A stretch of 64,000 nucleotides of DNA, from assembly GCF_018131185.1 (NCBI RefSeq), contig NZ_JAFCJE010000014.1, forward strand, positions 1 through 64,000. The letters are read 5' to 3'. The stretch's first letter is position 1; the number at the start of each line of letters is the position of its first letter. Of this stretch, positions 8,068-16,637 are shown piece by piece. A program made the position numbers and the translations under genes. Source of the DNA: Bradyrhizobium diazoefficiens (GTDB lineage: Bacteria; Pseudomonadota; Alphaproteobacteria; Rhizobiales; Xanthobacteraceae). A model generated the notes under the pieces. It saw only the letters and a program-made list of their open reading frames with translations, did not search any database and had not been told where the DNA came from.

Positions 8068-8910
8068 CTAGCCGAGCTCAAAGCTGGTCACGCCGAAGAC
8101 GCGGTCGATGCGCAGCGGCGCGATCGGCCCCGTGTACATCCGCGCGGTCTCGAACACCGGCTTGAGGCCGAGCGCCTCCGCAAGCGCGATGGCCTCGGGA
8201 TTGATGGCGGGGACATCAAGGAACACCTCGCCAATATCGGCGCTCGCAAGCATGGCCTGGACGATCGCCTCCGCCGCCGCGCGGTCGTCGGCGACCAGCG
8301 GGCCGATCTTGTGACCGGTCCGGCACGGCCGGATCACGCCCCATGCGGCGAGCTTGCCGTCGCGCACCAGTGCGCGGCCGAGATGGCCCGGTGTGTTGAT
8401 CCAGGCCCGCAGGAAGGTGCTGCGCCGGGCCGGGAAGACACTGGCGTCGTCGGCTTCCACATTTGCAAACGGGATTTTGTCGAGCGCAACGACATCGGCG
8501 GGCGGCCTGAAGGGCGCGGCGGCGATGCCGCCATAGCGGATATTGGCGTAAGCGAGCTGGAAACCGGATTTCCTGTAATTGTCCTGCTGTGCCACGACAC
8601 CGTCGAGCCCGATCACGCGCGCGCCCGCATGCGCGATCGCCGCGTTCCAGATGCGCAGGCCGTGGCCAGAGCCGCGCAGATCTGCGCGCACCATGTAGAA
8701 GCCGAGGAAGGCGAAGCGGTCGTCGTAATTGACGCAGGAGATTGTCGCGACCGGCTCGCCATCGATCTCGCCGATGAAGAAGCCTTGTGCGTCGGGAGCC
8801 GCGAAGCAGGCGGCATCGGAGAGGCCGGGATTCCAGCCCTCGGCCGCGGCCCAGTCGATGGCGATGGAGATCTCCTCGGGGGTTAAGTTGCGGATCTGCA
8901 AATCACTCAT
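8068..8910 (-). CDS. GNAT family N-acetyltransferase
   Basis: A 280-residue protein. The N-terminal GNAT domain (about 1-135) shows the acetyl-CoA loop region FYMVRADLRGSGHGLRIW, with the R/Q-x-x-G-x-G/A signature in a slightly altered form. A second C-terminal domain (about 150-280) ends in RMYTGPIAPLRIDRVFGVTS, as in the YitH/HolE-type two-domain acetyltransferases. The acceptor substrate is unknown; small amines or amino acids are usual for the family. The gene is divergent from the SDR gene at 9027, with about 115 nt between them. Confidence 0.85.
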   Translation of the reverse strand: MSDLQIRNLTPEEISIAIDWAAAEGWNPGLSDAACFAAPDAQGFFIGEIDGEPVATISCVNYDDRFAFLGFYMVRADLRGSGHGLRIWNAAIAHAGARVIGLDGVVAQQDNYRKSGFQLAYANIRYGGIAAAPFRPPADVVALDKIPFANVEADDASVFPARRSTFLRAWINTPGHLGRALVRDGKLAAWGVIRPCRTGHKIGPLVADDRAAAEAIVQAMLASADIGEVFLDVPAINPEAIALAEALGLKPVFETARMYTGPIAPLRIDRVFGVTSFELG

Positions 8911-9026
8911 CTCGCTTTGCTCATGAGGTGTGTCCTCTGGCCATGGACCTGCCGACAGGTCTGGCGGTAGAAGGCCTCATGATAGGCCGAGCCTGCGGCT
9001 CGCCTCAACTCGAGGGATGATCGGTC

Positions 9027-9731
9027 ATGGCAGCAGAGAAGGTTGCGCTCGTTACCGCCGGCGGCAGCGGCATGGGGGCAGGCGCCGCGCGGCGGCTGGC
9101 CGCGGACGGGTTTCGCGTCGCGATCCTGTCGTCCTCCGGCAAGGGCGAGGCGCTGGCCGCCGAGCTCGGCGGGCTCGGCGTCACCGGCTCCAACAGGGAG
9201 AACGACGATTTGAAGCGTCTCGTCGATGGCGCCATGGCGAAGTGGGGACGGATCGACGTGCTCGTCAACAGCGCCGGGCACGGGCCGCGCGCGCCGATCA
9301 CCGAGATCACCGACGAGCAGTGGCATGCCGGCCTCGACACGTATCTGCTGAACGCGATCCGCCCGACGCGGCTGGTGACGCCGATCATGCAGGCGCAAAA
9401 GGGTGGCGCCATCATCAACATCTCCACCGCCTGGGCCTTCGAGCCCAGCGCGATGTTCCCGACCTCGGCGGTGTTCCGCGCAGGCCTTGCCGCCTTCACC
9501 AAGATCTTCACCGACACCCATGCGGCCGACAACATCCGCATGAACAACGTTCTGCCGGGCTGGATCGACAGCCTGCCGCAGACTGATGCGCGCCGCGACA
9601 GCGTGCCGATGAAGCGCTACGGCAAGGTCGAGGAGATTGCGGCGACGATCTCGTTCCTGGCCTCCGAGGGCGCGGCCTACATCACCGGCCAGAACATCCG
9701 CGTCGACGGCGGGCTGACGCGCTCGGTCTGA
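9027..9731 (+). CDS. SDR-family protein with altered catalytic residues
   Basis: A 234-residue Rossmann-fold protein of the classical short-chain dehydrogenase family. It has the nucleotide-binding motif TAGGSGMG (10-17), NSAG at 81-84 and the active-site Ser133 in NISTAWAF. Where YxxxK is expected the sequence reads SAVFR (147-151), so the catalytic Tyr and Lys appear to be Ser and Arg. The C-terminal part (FLASEGAAYITGQNIRVDGG) is normal. It may be a non-catalytic or mechanistically altered SDR, or my alignment may be off by a residue. Monocistronic, divergent from the GNAT gene. Confidence 0.88.
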   Translation: MAAEKVALVTAGGSGMGAGAARRLAADGFRVAILSSSGKGEALAAELGGLGVTGSNRENDDLKRLVDGAMAKWGRIDVLVNSAGHGPRAPITEITDEQWHAGLDTYLLNAIRPTRLVTPIMQAQKGGAIINISTAWAFEPSAMFPTSAVFRAGLAAFTKIFTDTHAADNIRMNNVLPGWIDSLPQTDARRDSVPMKRYGKVEEIAATISFLASEGAAYITGQNIRVDGGLTRSV

Positions 9732-10000
9732 GGCAGAGTCGAATCGGGTTCAGGGATCTTGTCGTGGTGCGACGCGGTTGTGTGCTGCGCGCCGCGGGTG
9801 GCGGCTTGACGCGTGGCCCGCCGGCCACAGTTGGCATCCGTTCGCACGATCCGAAGCTCACACTACGTCACAGTCCTAGTGAACTTCGCCGCAGCCCAAG
9901 ACGAGCAGCCGCGCACGCCCTATCCCCTCTCTGCGACGGTTGCCTGGTACAGGCGCGCATTCGGAACGCGAGGTTGATCGCGTGGGGCAAGGAGATTGAT

Positions 10001-10825
10001 ATGAATAGGTTTTTGCTGGCGATCGCTTCGGTTGTCCTGGGGACCGCATCCGTTCAGGCGGCCGACCTCGCGGCGCGTTACTCCAAGGCGCCGGTGATGG
10101 CGCCGGCCTATAACTGGACCGGCTTCTACGTCGGCGGCAATGTCGGCGGGCAGTGGGGCAGTGCGAACCCCGCCACCACCACGCTGTTTCCGGTGGCTGC
10201 CTATTTCGCGGATTCGAGCGTGACCGCCATCGGGTCGGTCGGCGCCCAGCACATCAACAGCTCCAGCGTGACCGGCGGCTTCACCGCCGGCTACAATTGG
10301 CAGGTCAACAACGCCGTGCTCGGCCTCGAAGGCGACATCAACTATTTCGGCTTCAAGGGCAGCGCGAGCAGCACGGCCGTGTATCCCTGCTGCGCGCCCA
10401 GCACCTTCACCATCAATTCGTCGGCCTCGGCCGATTGGCTCGCCACCATTCGCGGCCGCATCGGCTTCCTGGCGACACCGAGCTGGCTGATCTACGCCAC
10501 CGGCGGCGCCGCCATCGCCGAAGTGAAGGGCAATTTCAGCTTCACCGACACCTTTGCAGGCGCGACCGAGTCCGGAGCGATCCGCGACACCCGCGTCGGC
10601 TGGACGGCAGGCCTCGGCGGTGAATACGCCGTCGGCAACGGCTGGTCGTTGAAGGCCGAATATCTCTACGTCGATCTCGGTCGCAGCAGCATGACCAGCA
10701 ACAATCTGAACGTCGGTGTGGCGTTGCCGGCCCAGACCTTCACCCATTCTGTCGATCTCAAGTCGAACATCGTGCGCGTCGGCGTGAACTACAAGTTCGG
10801 CGGACCGGTCGTCGCCAGATACTGA
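10001..10825 (+). CDS. Omp25/Omp31-type outer-membrane beta-barrel protein
   Basis: A 274-residue outer-membrane protein. The signal peptide is residues 1-20 (MNRFLLAIASVVLGTASVQA), followed by the family's typical ADLAARYSKAPVMAPAYNWT and then GFYVGGNVGGQWG. Alternating beta strands run to an aromatic C-terminal strand (NIVRVGVNYKFGG) ending in Tyr. This is the common rhizobial Omp25/Omp31 family of 8-stranded barrels. The ATG is preceded by AAGGAG 6 nt upstream; longer in-frame versions have no signal peptide. It stands alone and is followed by a strong terminator at 10852-10876. Confidence 0.9.
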   Translation: MNRFLLAIASVVLGTASVQAADLAARYSKAPVMAPAYNWTGFYVGGNVGGQWGSANPATTTLFPVAAYFADSSVTAIGSVGAQHINSSSVTGGFTAGYNWQVNNAVLGLEGDINYFGFKGSASSTAVYPCCAPSTFTINSSASADWLATIRGRIGFLATPSWLIYATGGAAIAEVKGNFSFTDTFAGATESGAIRDTRVGWTAGLGGEYAVGNGWSLKAEYLYVDLGRSSMTSNNLNVGVALPAQTFTHSVDLKSNIVRVGVNYKFGGPVVARY

Positions 10826-10851
10826 GCATCCCGTTCCGACTCTGGTGTGGA

Positions 10852-10876
10852 AAGCCCCGGCTCGCCGGGGCTTTTT
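10852..10876 (+). terminator. Rho-independent terminator
   Basis: AAGCCCCGG, a four-base loop CTCG, then CCGGGGCTT followed by a T run. It lies 27 nt after the stop of the Omp25-like gene and just before the convergent end of the serine hydrolase gene, so it may serve both strands. Confidence 0.9.
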
Positions 10877-10885
10877 GTTGCGGTG

Positions 10886-12055
10886 TCAGCCAGCGTGCGA
10901 TGCCACCAGACGCGCCAGCGCGGGCAGGATCTTGTAGCGGGCGATCTCGTGCGGATACTCGCCGCGATTGGCGAGCAGGACGATGGCGATCCGCCGCGCC
11001 GGCACCAGTCCGATATAGCCCGAGGCGTTGTTGAGGCCGCCCGGCTTGTCGACGATCGTGGCGTCAGGGAGATGCACGGTCTCCCAGGCCATGGCCTGTC
11101 CGAACTTTTCGTCGATGCGGAAGGACTCACGCTGCGTCATCCGCAGCGTCTCGCGCAAATGCGGATCGATCGCGCGGCCATCGATGCAAGCCGCTGCGAA
11201 AGTGGCAAGATCCCGGGCGGACGAGAACATCTGGCCCGTGCCGGCAAAGTCGAAATAGCTCTGCTGGCTGCCGATCGGGCCGATCGCCACGCCCTGGTCG
11301 GAATAGCCTTGGACCACGCGCTGCATCCAGGCCTCGTCCATGACAGCGCGATTGTCTGCGCCGCGTTCCGGGAGGAAGGTGGCCTCCATGGCGAGGGGAC
11401 GGAGAATGCGGTGCTGGATCAGCGTGCGGATCGGCTTGCCGGTGCAACGTTCGAGCACGAGCTGAAGCACCACGTAGCCAGCATGGGTGTAGATGCGCTG
11501 CCGGCCGGGCGCGACGCCGGACGCCGGCGCGAAGGCGTTCAGCATGGCCATGAACTGCTCGCGCGTGTACTGCTCGTTCGGCCAGGGCGGATGGTCGGTC
11601 GGCAACAACAGCCCCGAGGTATGCGTGACAAGCTGGCCGACGGTCACGTTGCGGATATAGCTGCCGTCCAGCTCGGTCATGTATTTCGGCAAGCGGTCGT
11701 CGAGCCGCAGCTCGCCGCGCAGCACGCCAAGCGCGACAAGAGCCGCCTCGAACGGCTTTCTCAAGGAGGCGAGGTTGAACAGCGTGTCCGGCGTCACCGG
11801 CCGCCGCGTGACATCGTCGGCAAGACCATAGGTGAAGAACTCGACATGGCGCCCGGCATAGAGGGCGGCGGCGAGGCCGCCCGCATGGTCCGGCGTCGCG
11901 GTCGGTGCCAGCTCGCGCGCGACGATGTCGCGCATCTGCGCGATCATGTCGGAATCCGCCGAGGCACGGCGGGGCCAGGCGAGGGCGAGCGGAACGAGCG
12001 CCGCCCGGGAGAGCGCACGCCGGGTGAGGTGCGATGAAGTGACAACGGCTGGCAC
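10886..12055 (-). CDS. Secreted serine hydrolase (beta-lactamase/PBP4* family)
   Basis: A protein of about 389 residues of the class C beta-lactamase/EstB superfamily. It has the nucleophile motif S-x-x-K in LASLRKPFE, the second motif as Y-T-H in YTHAGYVVLQ (the family usually has Y-x-N), and a KPGG-type third motif in VDKPGGLNNASGYIG. The N-terminus carries a twin-arginine-like export signal (LTRRALSRAALVPLALAWP). The start is uncertain: I use the GTG at 12055, but the frame is open up to a TTG at 12166 and no site has a convincing ribosome-binding sequence. It may act as an esterase, D-aminopeptidase or peptidoglycan-related enzyme; resistance function cannot be claimed. Confidence 0.8.
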   Translation of the reverse strand: MPAVVTSSHLTRRALSRAALVPLALAWPRRASADSDMIAQMRDIVARELAPTATPDHAGGLAAALYAGRHVEFFTYGLADDVTRRPVTPDTLFNLASLRKPFEAALVALGVLRGELRLDDRLPKYMTELDGSYIRNVTVGQLVTHTSGLLLPTDHPPWPNEQYTREQFMAMLNAFAPASGVAPGRQRIYTHAGYVVLQLVLERCTGKPIRTLIQHRILRPLAMEATFLPERGADNRAVMDEAWMQRVVQGYSDQGVAIGPIGSQQSYFDFAGTGQMFSSARDLATFAAACIDGRAIDPHLRETLRMTQRESFRIDEKFGQAMAWETVHLPDATIVDKPGGLNNASGYIGLVPARRIAIVLLANRGEYPHEIARYKILPALARLVASHAG

Positions 12056-12172
12056 GACTCTGACGCATGTAGGATGCGACCCCCAAGCCTTCTTAGCGTG
12101 AAGAGGGCAGGCGTCCCAATTCACGATTGCGCGTTGTCGGGTTCCGCCTTGTGGGAGACGCGGCAAAATAAC

Positions 12173-12188
12173 TTAGCCGTTCAGCTAA
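12173..12188. promoter_or_regulatory. Candidate ArsR operator, upstream copy
   Basis: Inverted repeat TTAGC-N6-GCTAA, directly upstream of the -35 element of the ArsR gene. The same arms with the same 6-nt spacer occur exactly 50 bp downstream at 12223-12238, close to five helical turns away. The pair is the natural candidate for autoregulation and looping or cooperative binding (inference). Confidence 0.6.
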
Positions 12189-12194
12189 CAATTA

Positions 12195-12223
12195 TTGACG
12201 TCGGATCCCGGCGGCTCTATAGT
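12195..12223 (+). promoter_or_regulatory. Sigma70-type promoter of the ArsR/SRPBCC operon
   Basis: TTGACG (12195-12200), a 17-nt spacer, then TATAGT (12218-12223). This spacing predicts a transcription start at about 12230-12231, at the ATG of the ArsR gene. No Shine-Dalgarno sequence lies before that ATG, so the mRNA is probably leaderless. Confidence 0.7.
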
Positions 12224-12238
12224 TAGCTTCATGGCTAA
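12223..12238. promoter_or_regulatory. Candidate ArsR operator over start site
   Basis: Second TTAGC-N6-GCTAA inverted repeat. It overlaps the end of the -10 element, the predicted transcription start and the ATG codon, so occupancy would block transcription initiation. Identical in arms and spacer length to the copy at 12173-12188. Confidence 0.6.
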
Positions 12239-12620
12239 CCAATTATCCCCCCTCGATCAGGTCTTCTCCGCGCTCGCCGATCCGACGCGGCGGGCGATCG
12301 TGATGCGGCTATGTGACGGCGAGGCGTCGGTCGGCGAACTCGCCGATCCCTTCGACATGGCGTTGCCGAGCTTCATGAAGCACATCCACGTGCTGGAGAT
12401 GAGCGGGCTCATTCTGTCGGAGAAGTCCGGGCGCGTGCGCACCTGCCGGCTCAGCCCGGATGCGCTCCTCGGCGCCGAGGATTGGTTCCAGCGGCAGCGC
12501 GCGATCTGGGAGGCGCGGCTCGACCGGTTCGAAGCCTATGTGATGAAGCTCAAGAAAGAGAAGGAGAGGGCGGCCGCCAAGCGGCCGTCCCGAGCAACCA
12601 GGAAGAAAGGTTCTGAGTGA
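12231..12620 (+). CDS. ArsR-family HTH transcriptional regulator
   Basis: A 129-residue winged-helix regulator of the ArsR group that is usually paired with SRPBCC proteins. The core is LDQVFSALADPTRRAIVMRL, then a recognition segment around LPSFMKHIHVLEMSGLI and a wing (SGRVRTCRLSP). There are no cysteine metal ligands, so it is not a classical metal sensor. A basic C-terminal tail follows. The start ATG lies at the predicted transcription start, and a longer version starting at a TTG (12195) would use the promoter itself. Its stop overlaps the start of the SRPBCC gene by the ATGA arrangement, so the two are coupled. It probably represses its own operon. Confidence 0.9.
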   Translation: MANQLSPLDQVFSALADPTRRAIVMRLCDGEASVGELADPFDMALPSFMKHIHVLEMSGLILSEKSGRVRTCRLSPDALLGAEDWFQRQRAIWEARLDRFEAYVMKLKKEKERAAAKRPSRATRKKGSE

Positions 12621-13111
12621 TGACGAATTCTGCCAATCCCGCTCTGTCGCAATGGTCCCTCGACCGCGAGATCGTGATGTCCCGCGTGATCGACGCGCCG
12701 CGCGATCTGGTGTTCGAGGCCTGGTCCGACCCGAAGCATCTGCCGCAATGGTTCGGGCCGAAGGGTTTCAAGGTCGAGACCTTCGAGATCGACGTGCGGG
12801 TCGGCGGCGTCTGGCGCTTCAACATGATCGGCCCCGACGGCACGGTCTATCCGAACCGCATGCGCTTCCGCCGCATCGAGCGGCCGTCGCTGATGGAGAT
12901 GGATCACGGCCTCGACCAGGACGATGACCCCGGCATGTTCCGCTTCACCGTCACCTTTGCCGAGCAGAGCAATGGCAAGACCGTGCTGATGATGCGTCAG
13001 CTGGCCTCGAGCTCCGAGCAGCGCGACGGCATGATCGGCTTCGGCGCCGTCGAATACGGCTACCAGACGCTGGACAAGCTTGCAGCCTATGTGGCGGGCA
13101 TGAAGCGTTGA
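12620..13111 (+). CDS. SRPBCC (AHSA1-like) domain protein
   Basis: A 163-residue protein of the activator-of-Hsp90-ATPase-like START superfamily. The typical features are the N-terminal segment SRVIDAPRDLVFEAWSDPKH, LPQWFGPKGF and the C-terminal helix GYQTLDKLAAYVAGM. These form a hydrophobic ligand cavity; the ligand is unknown. It is translationally coupled (ATGA) to the ArsR gene, a very common pairing in proteobacteria in which the regulator and the SRPBCC protein probably respond to the same compound. A strong stem-loop ends the unit at 13119-13149. Confidence 0.88.
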   Translation: MTNSANPALSQWSLDREIVMSRVIDAPRDLVFEAWSDPKHLPQWFGPKGFKVETFEIDVRVGGVWRFNMIGPDGTVYPNRMRFRRIERPSLMEMDHGLDQDDDPGMFRFTVTFAEQSNGKTVLMMRQLASSSEQRDGMIGFGAVEYGYQTLDKLAAYVAGMKR

Positions 13112-13118
13112 GGACAAA

Positions 13119-13149
13119 GCGGTCCCGGCTGAGGACAAGCCGGGACCGC
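13119..13149. terminator. Bidirectional stem-loop between convergent genes
   Basis: A perfect 12-bp stem (GCGGTCCCGGCT and its complement) with a 7-nt loop lies between the stop of the SRPBCC gene (plus) and the stop of the solute-binding protein gene (minus). There is no clear T run, but its position makes a terminator the simplest reading. Confidence 0.65.
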
Positions 13150-13160
13150 ATTCGCGCGTC

Positions 13161-14384
13161 TCACTCCCTGGCCTCGTCTGTCACGATGTCGCCGAGTTTC
13201 TGCCAGCGCTGGCCGTCGAACTGCACCATCTGGAACTGCTTGTTGACGCGATAATCGGTCGGCGACGTCGAGACCGAGATGCCCGGCAGCGTCAGGTCGA
13301 GTTCGACGTTCCTGAGGTTGGCCGCCTGCCGCATCACGTTGTCACGGGTGAGGTCGTCGCCGCATTGCTTCAGCACCTGAATGAGCAACTGCGCGGTGAT
13401 GTAGCCGTAGACGTTCAGGTTCGAATCCTTGTCGCCCTCGGGATAGTACTTGGCCATGAAGGCGAGGTAGCGCTTCATGCCAGGATCGTCCTTCCATTCG
13501 GGATCGGCGGCATCCTTGACGTAACCGACGCTGACGACGCCCTTGGAATTGTCCAGGCCCGCCGGCTTCAGCACGGCGCTGAGCGAGGAGGCGTTGATGT
13601 CGATGATGTGCAGCGGCTTCCAGCCGATCTCCGCGACCTTCTTGATCGCCTGGGCCGCCTGTTTAGGGGTCGTGGCGCTGAACAGCACGTCGGCACCGGC
13701 ATCCCTGAGCCGCAGGATCTGCGAGTCGATCGTCGGTTCGGTGATCTCGTAGGACGTCTCGGCCACGACCATATTCGCGGCCTTCTCACCGAGGCCGGTC
13801 TTGAGGCCGGCGAGATAATCCTTGCCGAGGTCGTCGTTCTGGTAGAGCACGCCAATTTTCGCGTTGGGGCGGTTCTTCAGCAGGTACTGCGCGTAGATGC
13901 GGCCCTCCACGAGGTATGAGGGATTGAAGCCCATGGTCCAGGGAAAGTTCTTGGGATCGGTGAAGCGCGCCGCTCCGGTCGCGGCAAACAGCTGCGGGAT
14001 CTTCTTGGCGTTGAGATATTTCTGAACGGCGACGTTCGGCGCGGTGCCGATGATCTGGAAAGTCAGCAGCACCTCGTCGCTTTCGACCAGCCTGCGGGTC
14101 TGCTCCACGGTTTTCGGCGGCGAGTAGGCATCGTCATACTGGATCAATTCGACCTTGCGGCCGTTCATCCCGCCCTGATCGTTGATCATCTTCATATAGG
14201 CGGCCTGAGTCTTGCCGATCACGGCGTAGGCCGAGGCCGGGCCGCTGAGCGGCACGGTCTGACCGACTTTGATCACGGTGTCGGAAGCGCCGGGATCGTA
14301 TTTCTTCTGCGCCTGCGCCGCGGCGCTCGACAGCGCGAGAAGCAGGGCGAAGGCCGCGATGTGTTTGAGAATGACGCTTGTCAT
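13161..14384 (-). CDS. ABC transporter substrate-binding protein, branched-chain amino acid type
   Basis: A 407-residue periplasmic binding protein of the Peripla_BP_6/LivJ family. It has a signal peptide (about 1-25, ending SAAAQA) and then YDPGASDTVIKVGQTVPLSG, the usual opening of this family; SGPASAYAVIGKTQAAYMKM and GMNGRKVELIQYDDAYSPPK are diagnostic. In catabolic clusters such proteins often bind aromatic or organic acids rather than amino acids. Last gene of a minus-strand operon after a TctC-type protein (19 nt apart) and a CoA transferase. No permease or ATPase genes of its transporter are in the window. Confidence 0.9.
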   Translation of the reverse strand: MTSVILKHIAAFALLLALSSAAAQAQKKYDPGASDTVIKVGQTVPLSGPASAYAVIGKTQAAYMKMINDQGGMNGRKVELIQYDDAYSPPKTVEQTRRLVESDEVLLTFQIIGTAPNVAVQKYLNAKKIPQLFAATGAARFTDPKNFPWTMGFNPSYLVEGRIYAQYLLKNRPNAKIGVLYQNDDLGKDYLAGLKTGLGEKAANMVVAETSYEITEPTIDSQILRLRDAGADVLFSATTPKQAAQAIKKVAEIGWKPLHIIDINASSLSAVLKPAGLDNSKGVVSVGYVKDAADPEWKDDPGMKRYLAFMAKYYPEGDKDSNLNVYGYITAQLLIQVLKQCGDDLTRDNVMRQAANLRNVELDLTLPGISVSTSPTDYRVNKQFQMVQFDGQRWQKLGDIVTDEARE

Positions 14385-14403
14385 GTCCGGTCCCTCCCGA
14401 TTG

Positions 14404-15384
14404 CTATTCGCCCTTGAGACCGGCGTCGCGGATCAGCTTGGTCCATTTCTGCGTCTCGGCGTCGATGAACCGGCCGAACTCGGCCGCATTGCCGGCGCGC
14501 ACTTCGAGGCCCTGAGCGGTCAGCTTGTCCTTGATCGCAGGTTCTGCCAGCGCGCGCAGAACTTCGGCCTGGAGCTTGTCGACGATCGCGCGCGGCGTCG
14601 TCGAGGGCGCCATGAAGCCGTACCAGCCGGCAGCAGCAACGTTGGGAAAGCCCTGCTCGCGCAAGGTTGGCGCCTGCGGATAGAGTGCGCTGCGCTCGGG
14701 CGAGGCGACGCCGAGCACGATGAACTTGCCGCTCTGGATATAGGGCAGGGCAGTCGGCAGCGCCGTCAGCGTGGCATCGACGCGGCCGGCGAGCAGCTCG
14801 GTGTAGGAGGCGGCATCGCCGCGGAAGGGGATGTTGAGACCCTTGACACCGGCGTCGCGAAACAGGAGCTCGCCGGCAAGGTGCGGCTGTGAGCCGGCGC
14901 CGGGCGAGGCGAAGGTCAGCCCATCGGGTTTTGACTTGCCATAGGCGATCAGCTCGGGAAGCGTCTTGAACGGAGCGTCGGCGCTGATGATGAGAAACAG
15001 CGGCGCGACCACGACCATGGCCACCGGCTGCAGATCCTTGCGGTCATAGGTCAGCTTGCCGAACAGCGCCTCGGCGGTGGCGTAGGGAGCCGCGACGTAG
15101 AGAATGGTGTAGCCGTCGCCCGGCGCATGCGCGACCATGTCATTGGCGATGCGGGTGCCGGCACCCGGCTTGTTCTCGACGATGAATTGCTGACGCAGGC
15201 TGCGGCCGAACTCTTCGGCGAGCAGGCGCAGCGAGATGTCGTTGGAGCCGCCGGGCCCGTAGGGCGAGATCAGCCGCACCATCCGCGAGGGCCAGGCATC
15301 CTCGGCCCGTGCCGTCAGGCCGGGGCCGGCGACCAGGCTGCCTGCGATGGTGCCCAGCAGGGCTCGGCGTGTGAGCGATGTCAC
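14404..15384 (-). CDS. Bug/TctC-type tripartite tricarboxylate solute-binding protein
   Basis: A 326-residue periplasmic protein. The export signal is twin-arginine-like (TRRALLGTIAGSLVAGPGL). The Bug-family body shows WPSRMVRLISPYGPGGSNDI, GAGTRIANDMVA, FASPGAGSQPHLAGELL and the C-terminal EFGRFIDAETQKW. These proteins capture carboxylates for TctAB permeases or act as sensors. No TctA or TctB gene is nearby. The start is a GTG at 15384. It lies 55 nt after the CoA transferase gene in the same operon. Confidence 0.9.
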   Translation of the reverse strand: MTSLTRRALLGTIAGSLVAGPGLTARAEDAWPSRMVRLISPYGPGGSNDISLRLLAEEFGRSLRQQFIVENKPGAGTRIANDMVAHAPGDGYTILYVAAPYATAEALFGKLTYDRKDLQPVAMVVVAPLFLIISADAPFKTLPELIAYGKSKPDGLTFASPGAGSQPHLAGELLFRDAGVKGLNIPFRGDAASYTELLAGRVDATLTALPTALPYIQSGKFIVLGVASPERSALYPQAPTLREQGFPNVAAAGWYGFMAPSTTPRAIVDKLQAEVLRALAEPAIKDKLTAQGLEVRAGNAAEFGRFIDAETQKWTKLIRDAGLKGE

Positions 15385-15439
15385 TGTCTTCTTCCTCCCC
15401 TTTTTATTGTTGGTGTTCTTGTTGGTCTTGCCGCGACGT

Positions 15440-16636
15440 TCAGATCACCTTTCGCTGGGTGAGCCGTTCGATCTCGTCCTCCGAAAGGCCGAGCCAGTCG
15501 CAATAGACTTCGCGATTGTCCTGCCCGATGTCGCCGGCGGCGTGACGCATTCGCGTGGGATCGACGGTGAAGCGCGGAACGACGTTGGTCATGGCGACCG
15601 TGCCGAAATCGCGGTCAGGGACGCGCGTGATGACTTCGCGCGCCTTCATTTGCGGGTCGTCCGCGATCTGGTCGATCGAATAGATCGGGGCGAGCGTTCC
15701 CTGCGCGGCGTTGAATCTCGCGAGCACCTCGTCGAGGGGATGCGCGGCGCACCAGCCGGCGAAGATGTCGTTGAGCTCGGCGGCATGCTTGACGCGCCGG
15801 TCGTTGGTGGCGAAGCGCGGATCGTCGATCAGGTCGGGCCGCTCGATCGCCCGGCAGTTCGCCGCAAAGAGGGCGTTGGTCGAACCCGCCAGCGTCACCC
15901 AGTGATCGTCGCTGGTGCGAAACACGGCGGCCGGCGCCGAATAGCCGTTGGCGTTGCCGATCCGGCTGCGGACGGCGCCGAGCTGATCGTGCTCGATGGC
16001 GAGGACGTCGAGCAGGCGGAAGGTGGCTTCGGTCAGCGAAAGATCGATCTCCTCGCCGGGCGCATCGGGGTCGTGCGCCCGTTTCCAGAGCGCCGCGAGC
16101 ACGCCGACGGCACCGAACAGACCGCCGATCGAATCCCCGATCGGGTATCCCGGATGGGTCGGCTCGCCGTCGCTCTCCCCCGTGATATAGGTGAGCCCGC
16201 CCATGGCCTCGAAGATGCGGGCAAAGCCAGGCCGCTCGCGATAAGGGCCATCCTGCCCGAAGGCGGTGGCGCGCAGGATCACGAGGCGCGGCTGGATCGA
16301 CCACAGCACCTCCTTCGACAGGCCCCATCGATCGAGCGTCCCCGGACGGAAATTCTCGATCAGCACGTCGAAGCGGGAAACGAGCTGCTTGAACAGCGCA
16401 AGACCGTCCGGCGTACGCAGATCGAGCGTGGCGAACTTCTTGTTGCGGTTGGCCGCCTTCCACCACAGCGGCTTGCCGTCCTTGAACGGCGGAAACGCCC
16501 GCACGCCGTCGCCATGCCCGGGCATTTCGATCTTGAGCACCTCGGCGCCGTAGTCGGCCAGCAGAGTTGCGGCAAAGGGCGCTGCGATGATCGTCGCGAT
16601 GTCGAGAACCTTCAGTCCCTCGAGCGGTCCAGCCAT
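15440..16636 (-). CDS. CaiB/BaiF-family (class III) CoA transferase
   Basis: A 398-residue formyl-CoA transferase-like enzyme that moves CoA between carboxylic acids. Family motifs are MAGPLEGLKVLDIATIIAAP, LLADYGAEVLKIEMPGHGD, NRNKKFATLDLRTPDG, DVLIENFRPGTLDRWG and TGESDGEPTHPGYPIGDSIG. The nucleophilic Asp of this family sits just after the NFRPG segment and is hard to assign by eye. I chose the ATG at 16636, one base after the IclR gene ends; upstream in-frame codons are the IclR gene read in another frame. It probably activates the carboxylic acid that the neighbouring binding proteins capture. Confidence 0.92.
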   Translation of the reverse strand: MAGPLEGLKVLDIATIIAAPFAATLLADYGAEVLKIEMPGHGDGVRAFPPFKDGKPLWWKAANRNKKFATLDLRTPDGLALFKQLVSRFDVLIENFRPGTLDRWGLSKEVLWSIQPRLVILRATAFGQDGPYRERPGFARIFEAMGGLTYITGESDGEPTHPGYPIGDSIGGLFGAVGVLAALWKRAHDPDAPGEEIDLSLTEATFRLLDVLAIEHDQLGAVRSRIGNANGYSAPAAVFRTSDDHWVTLAGSTNALFAANCRAIERPDLIDDPRFATNDRRVKHAAELNDIFAGWCAAHPLDEVLARFNAAQGTLAPIYSIDQIADDPQMKAREVITRVPDRDFGTVAMTNVVPRFTVDPTRMRHAAGDIGQDNREVYCDWLGLSEDEIERLTQRKVI

Positions 16637-16637
16637 G

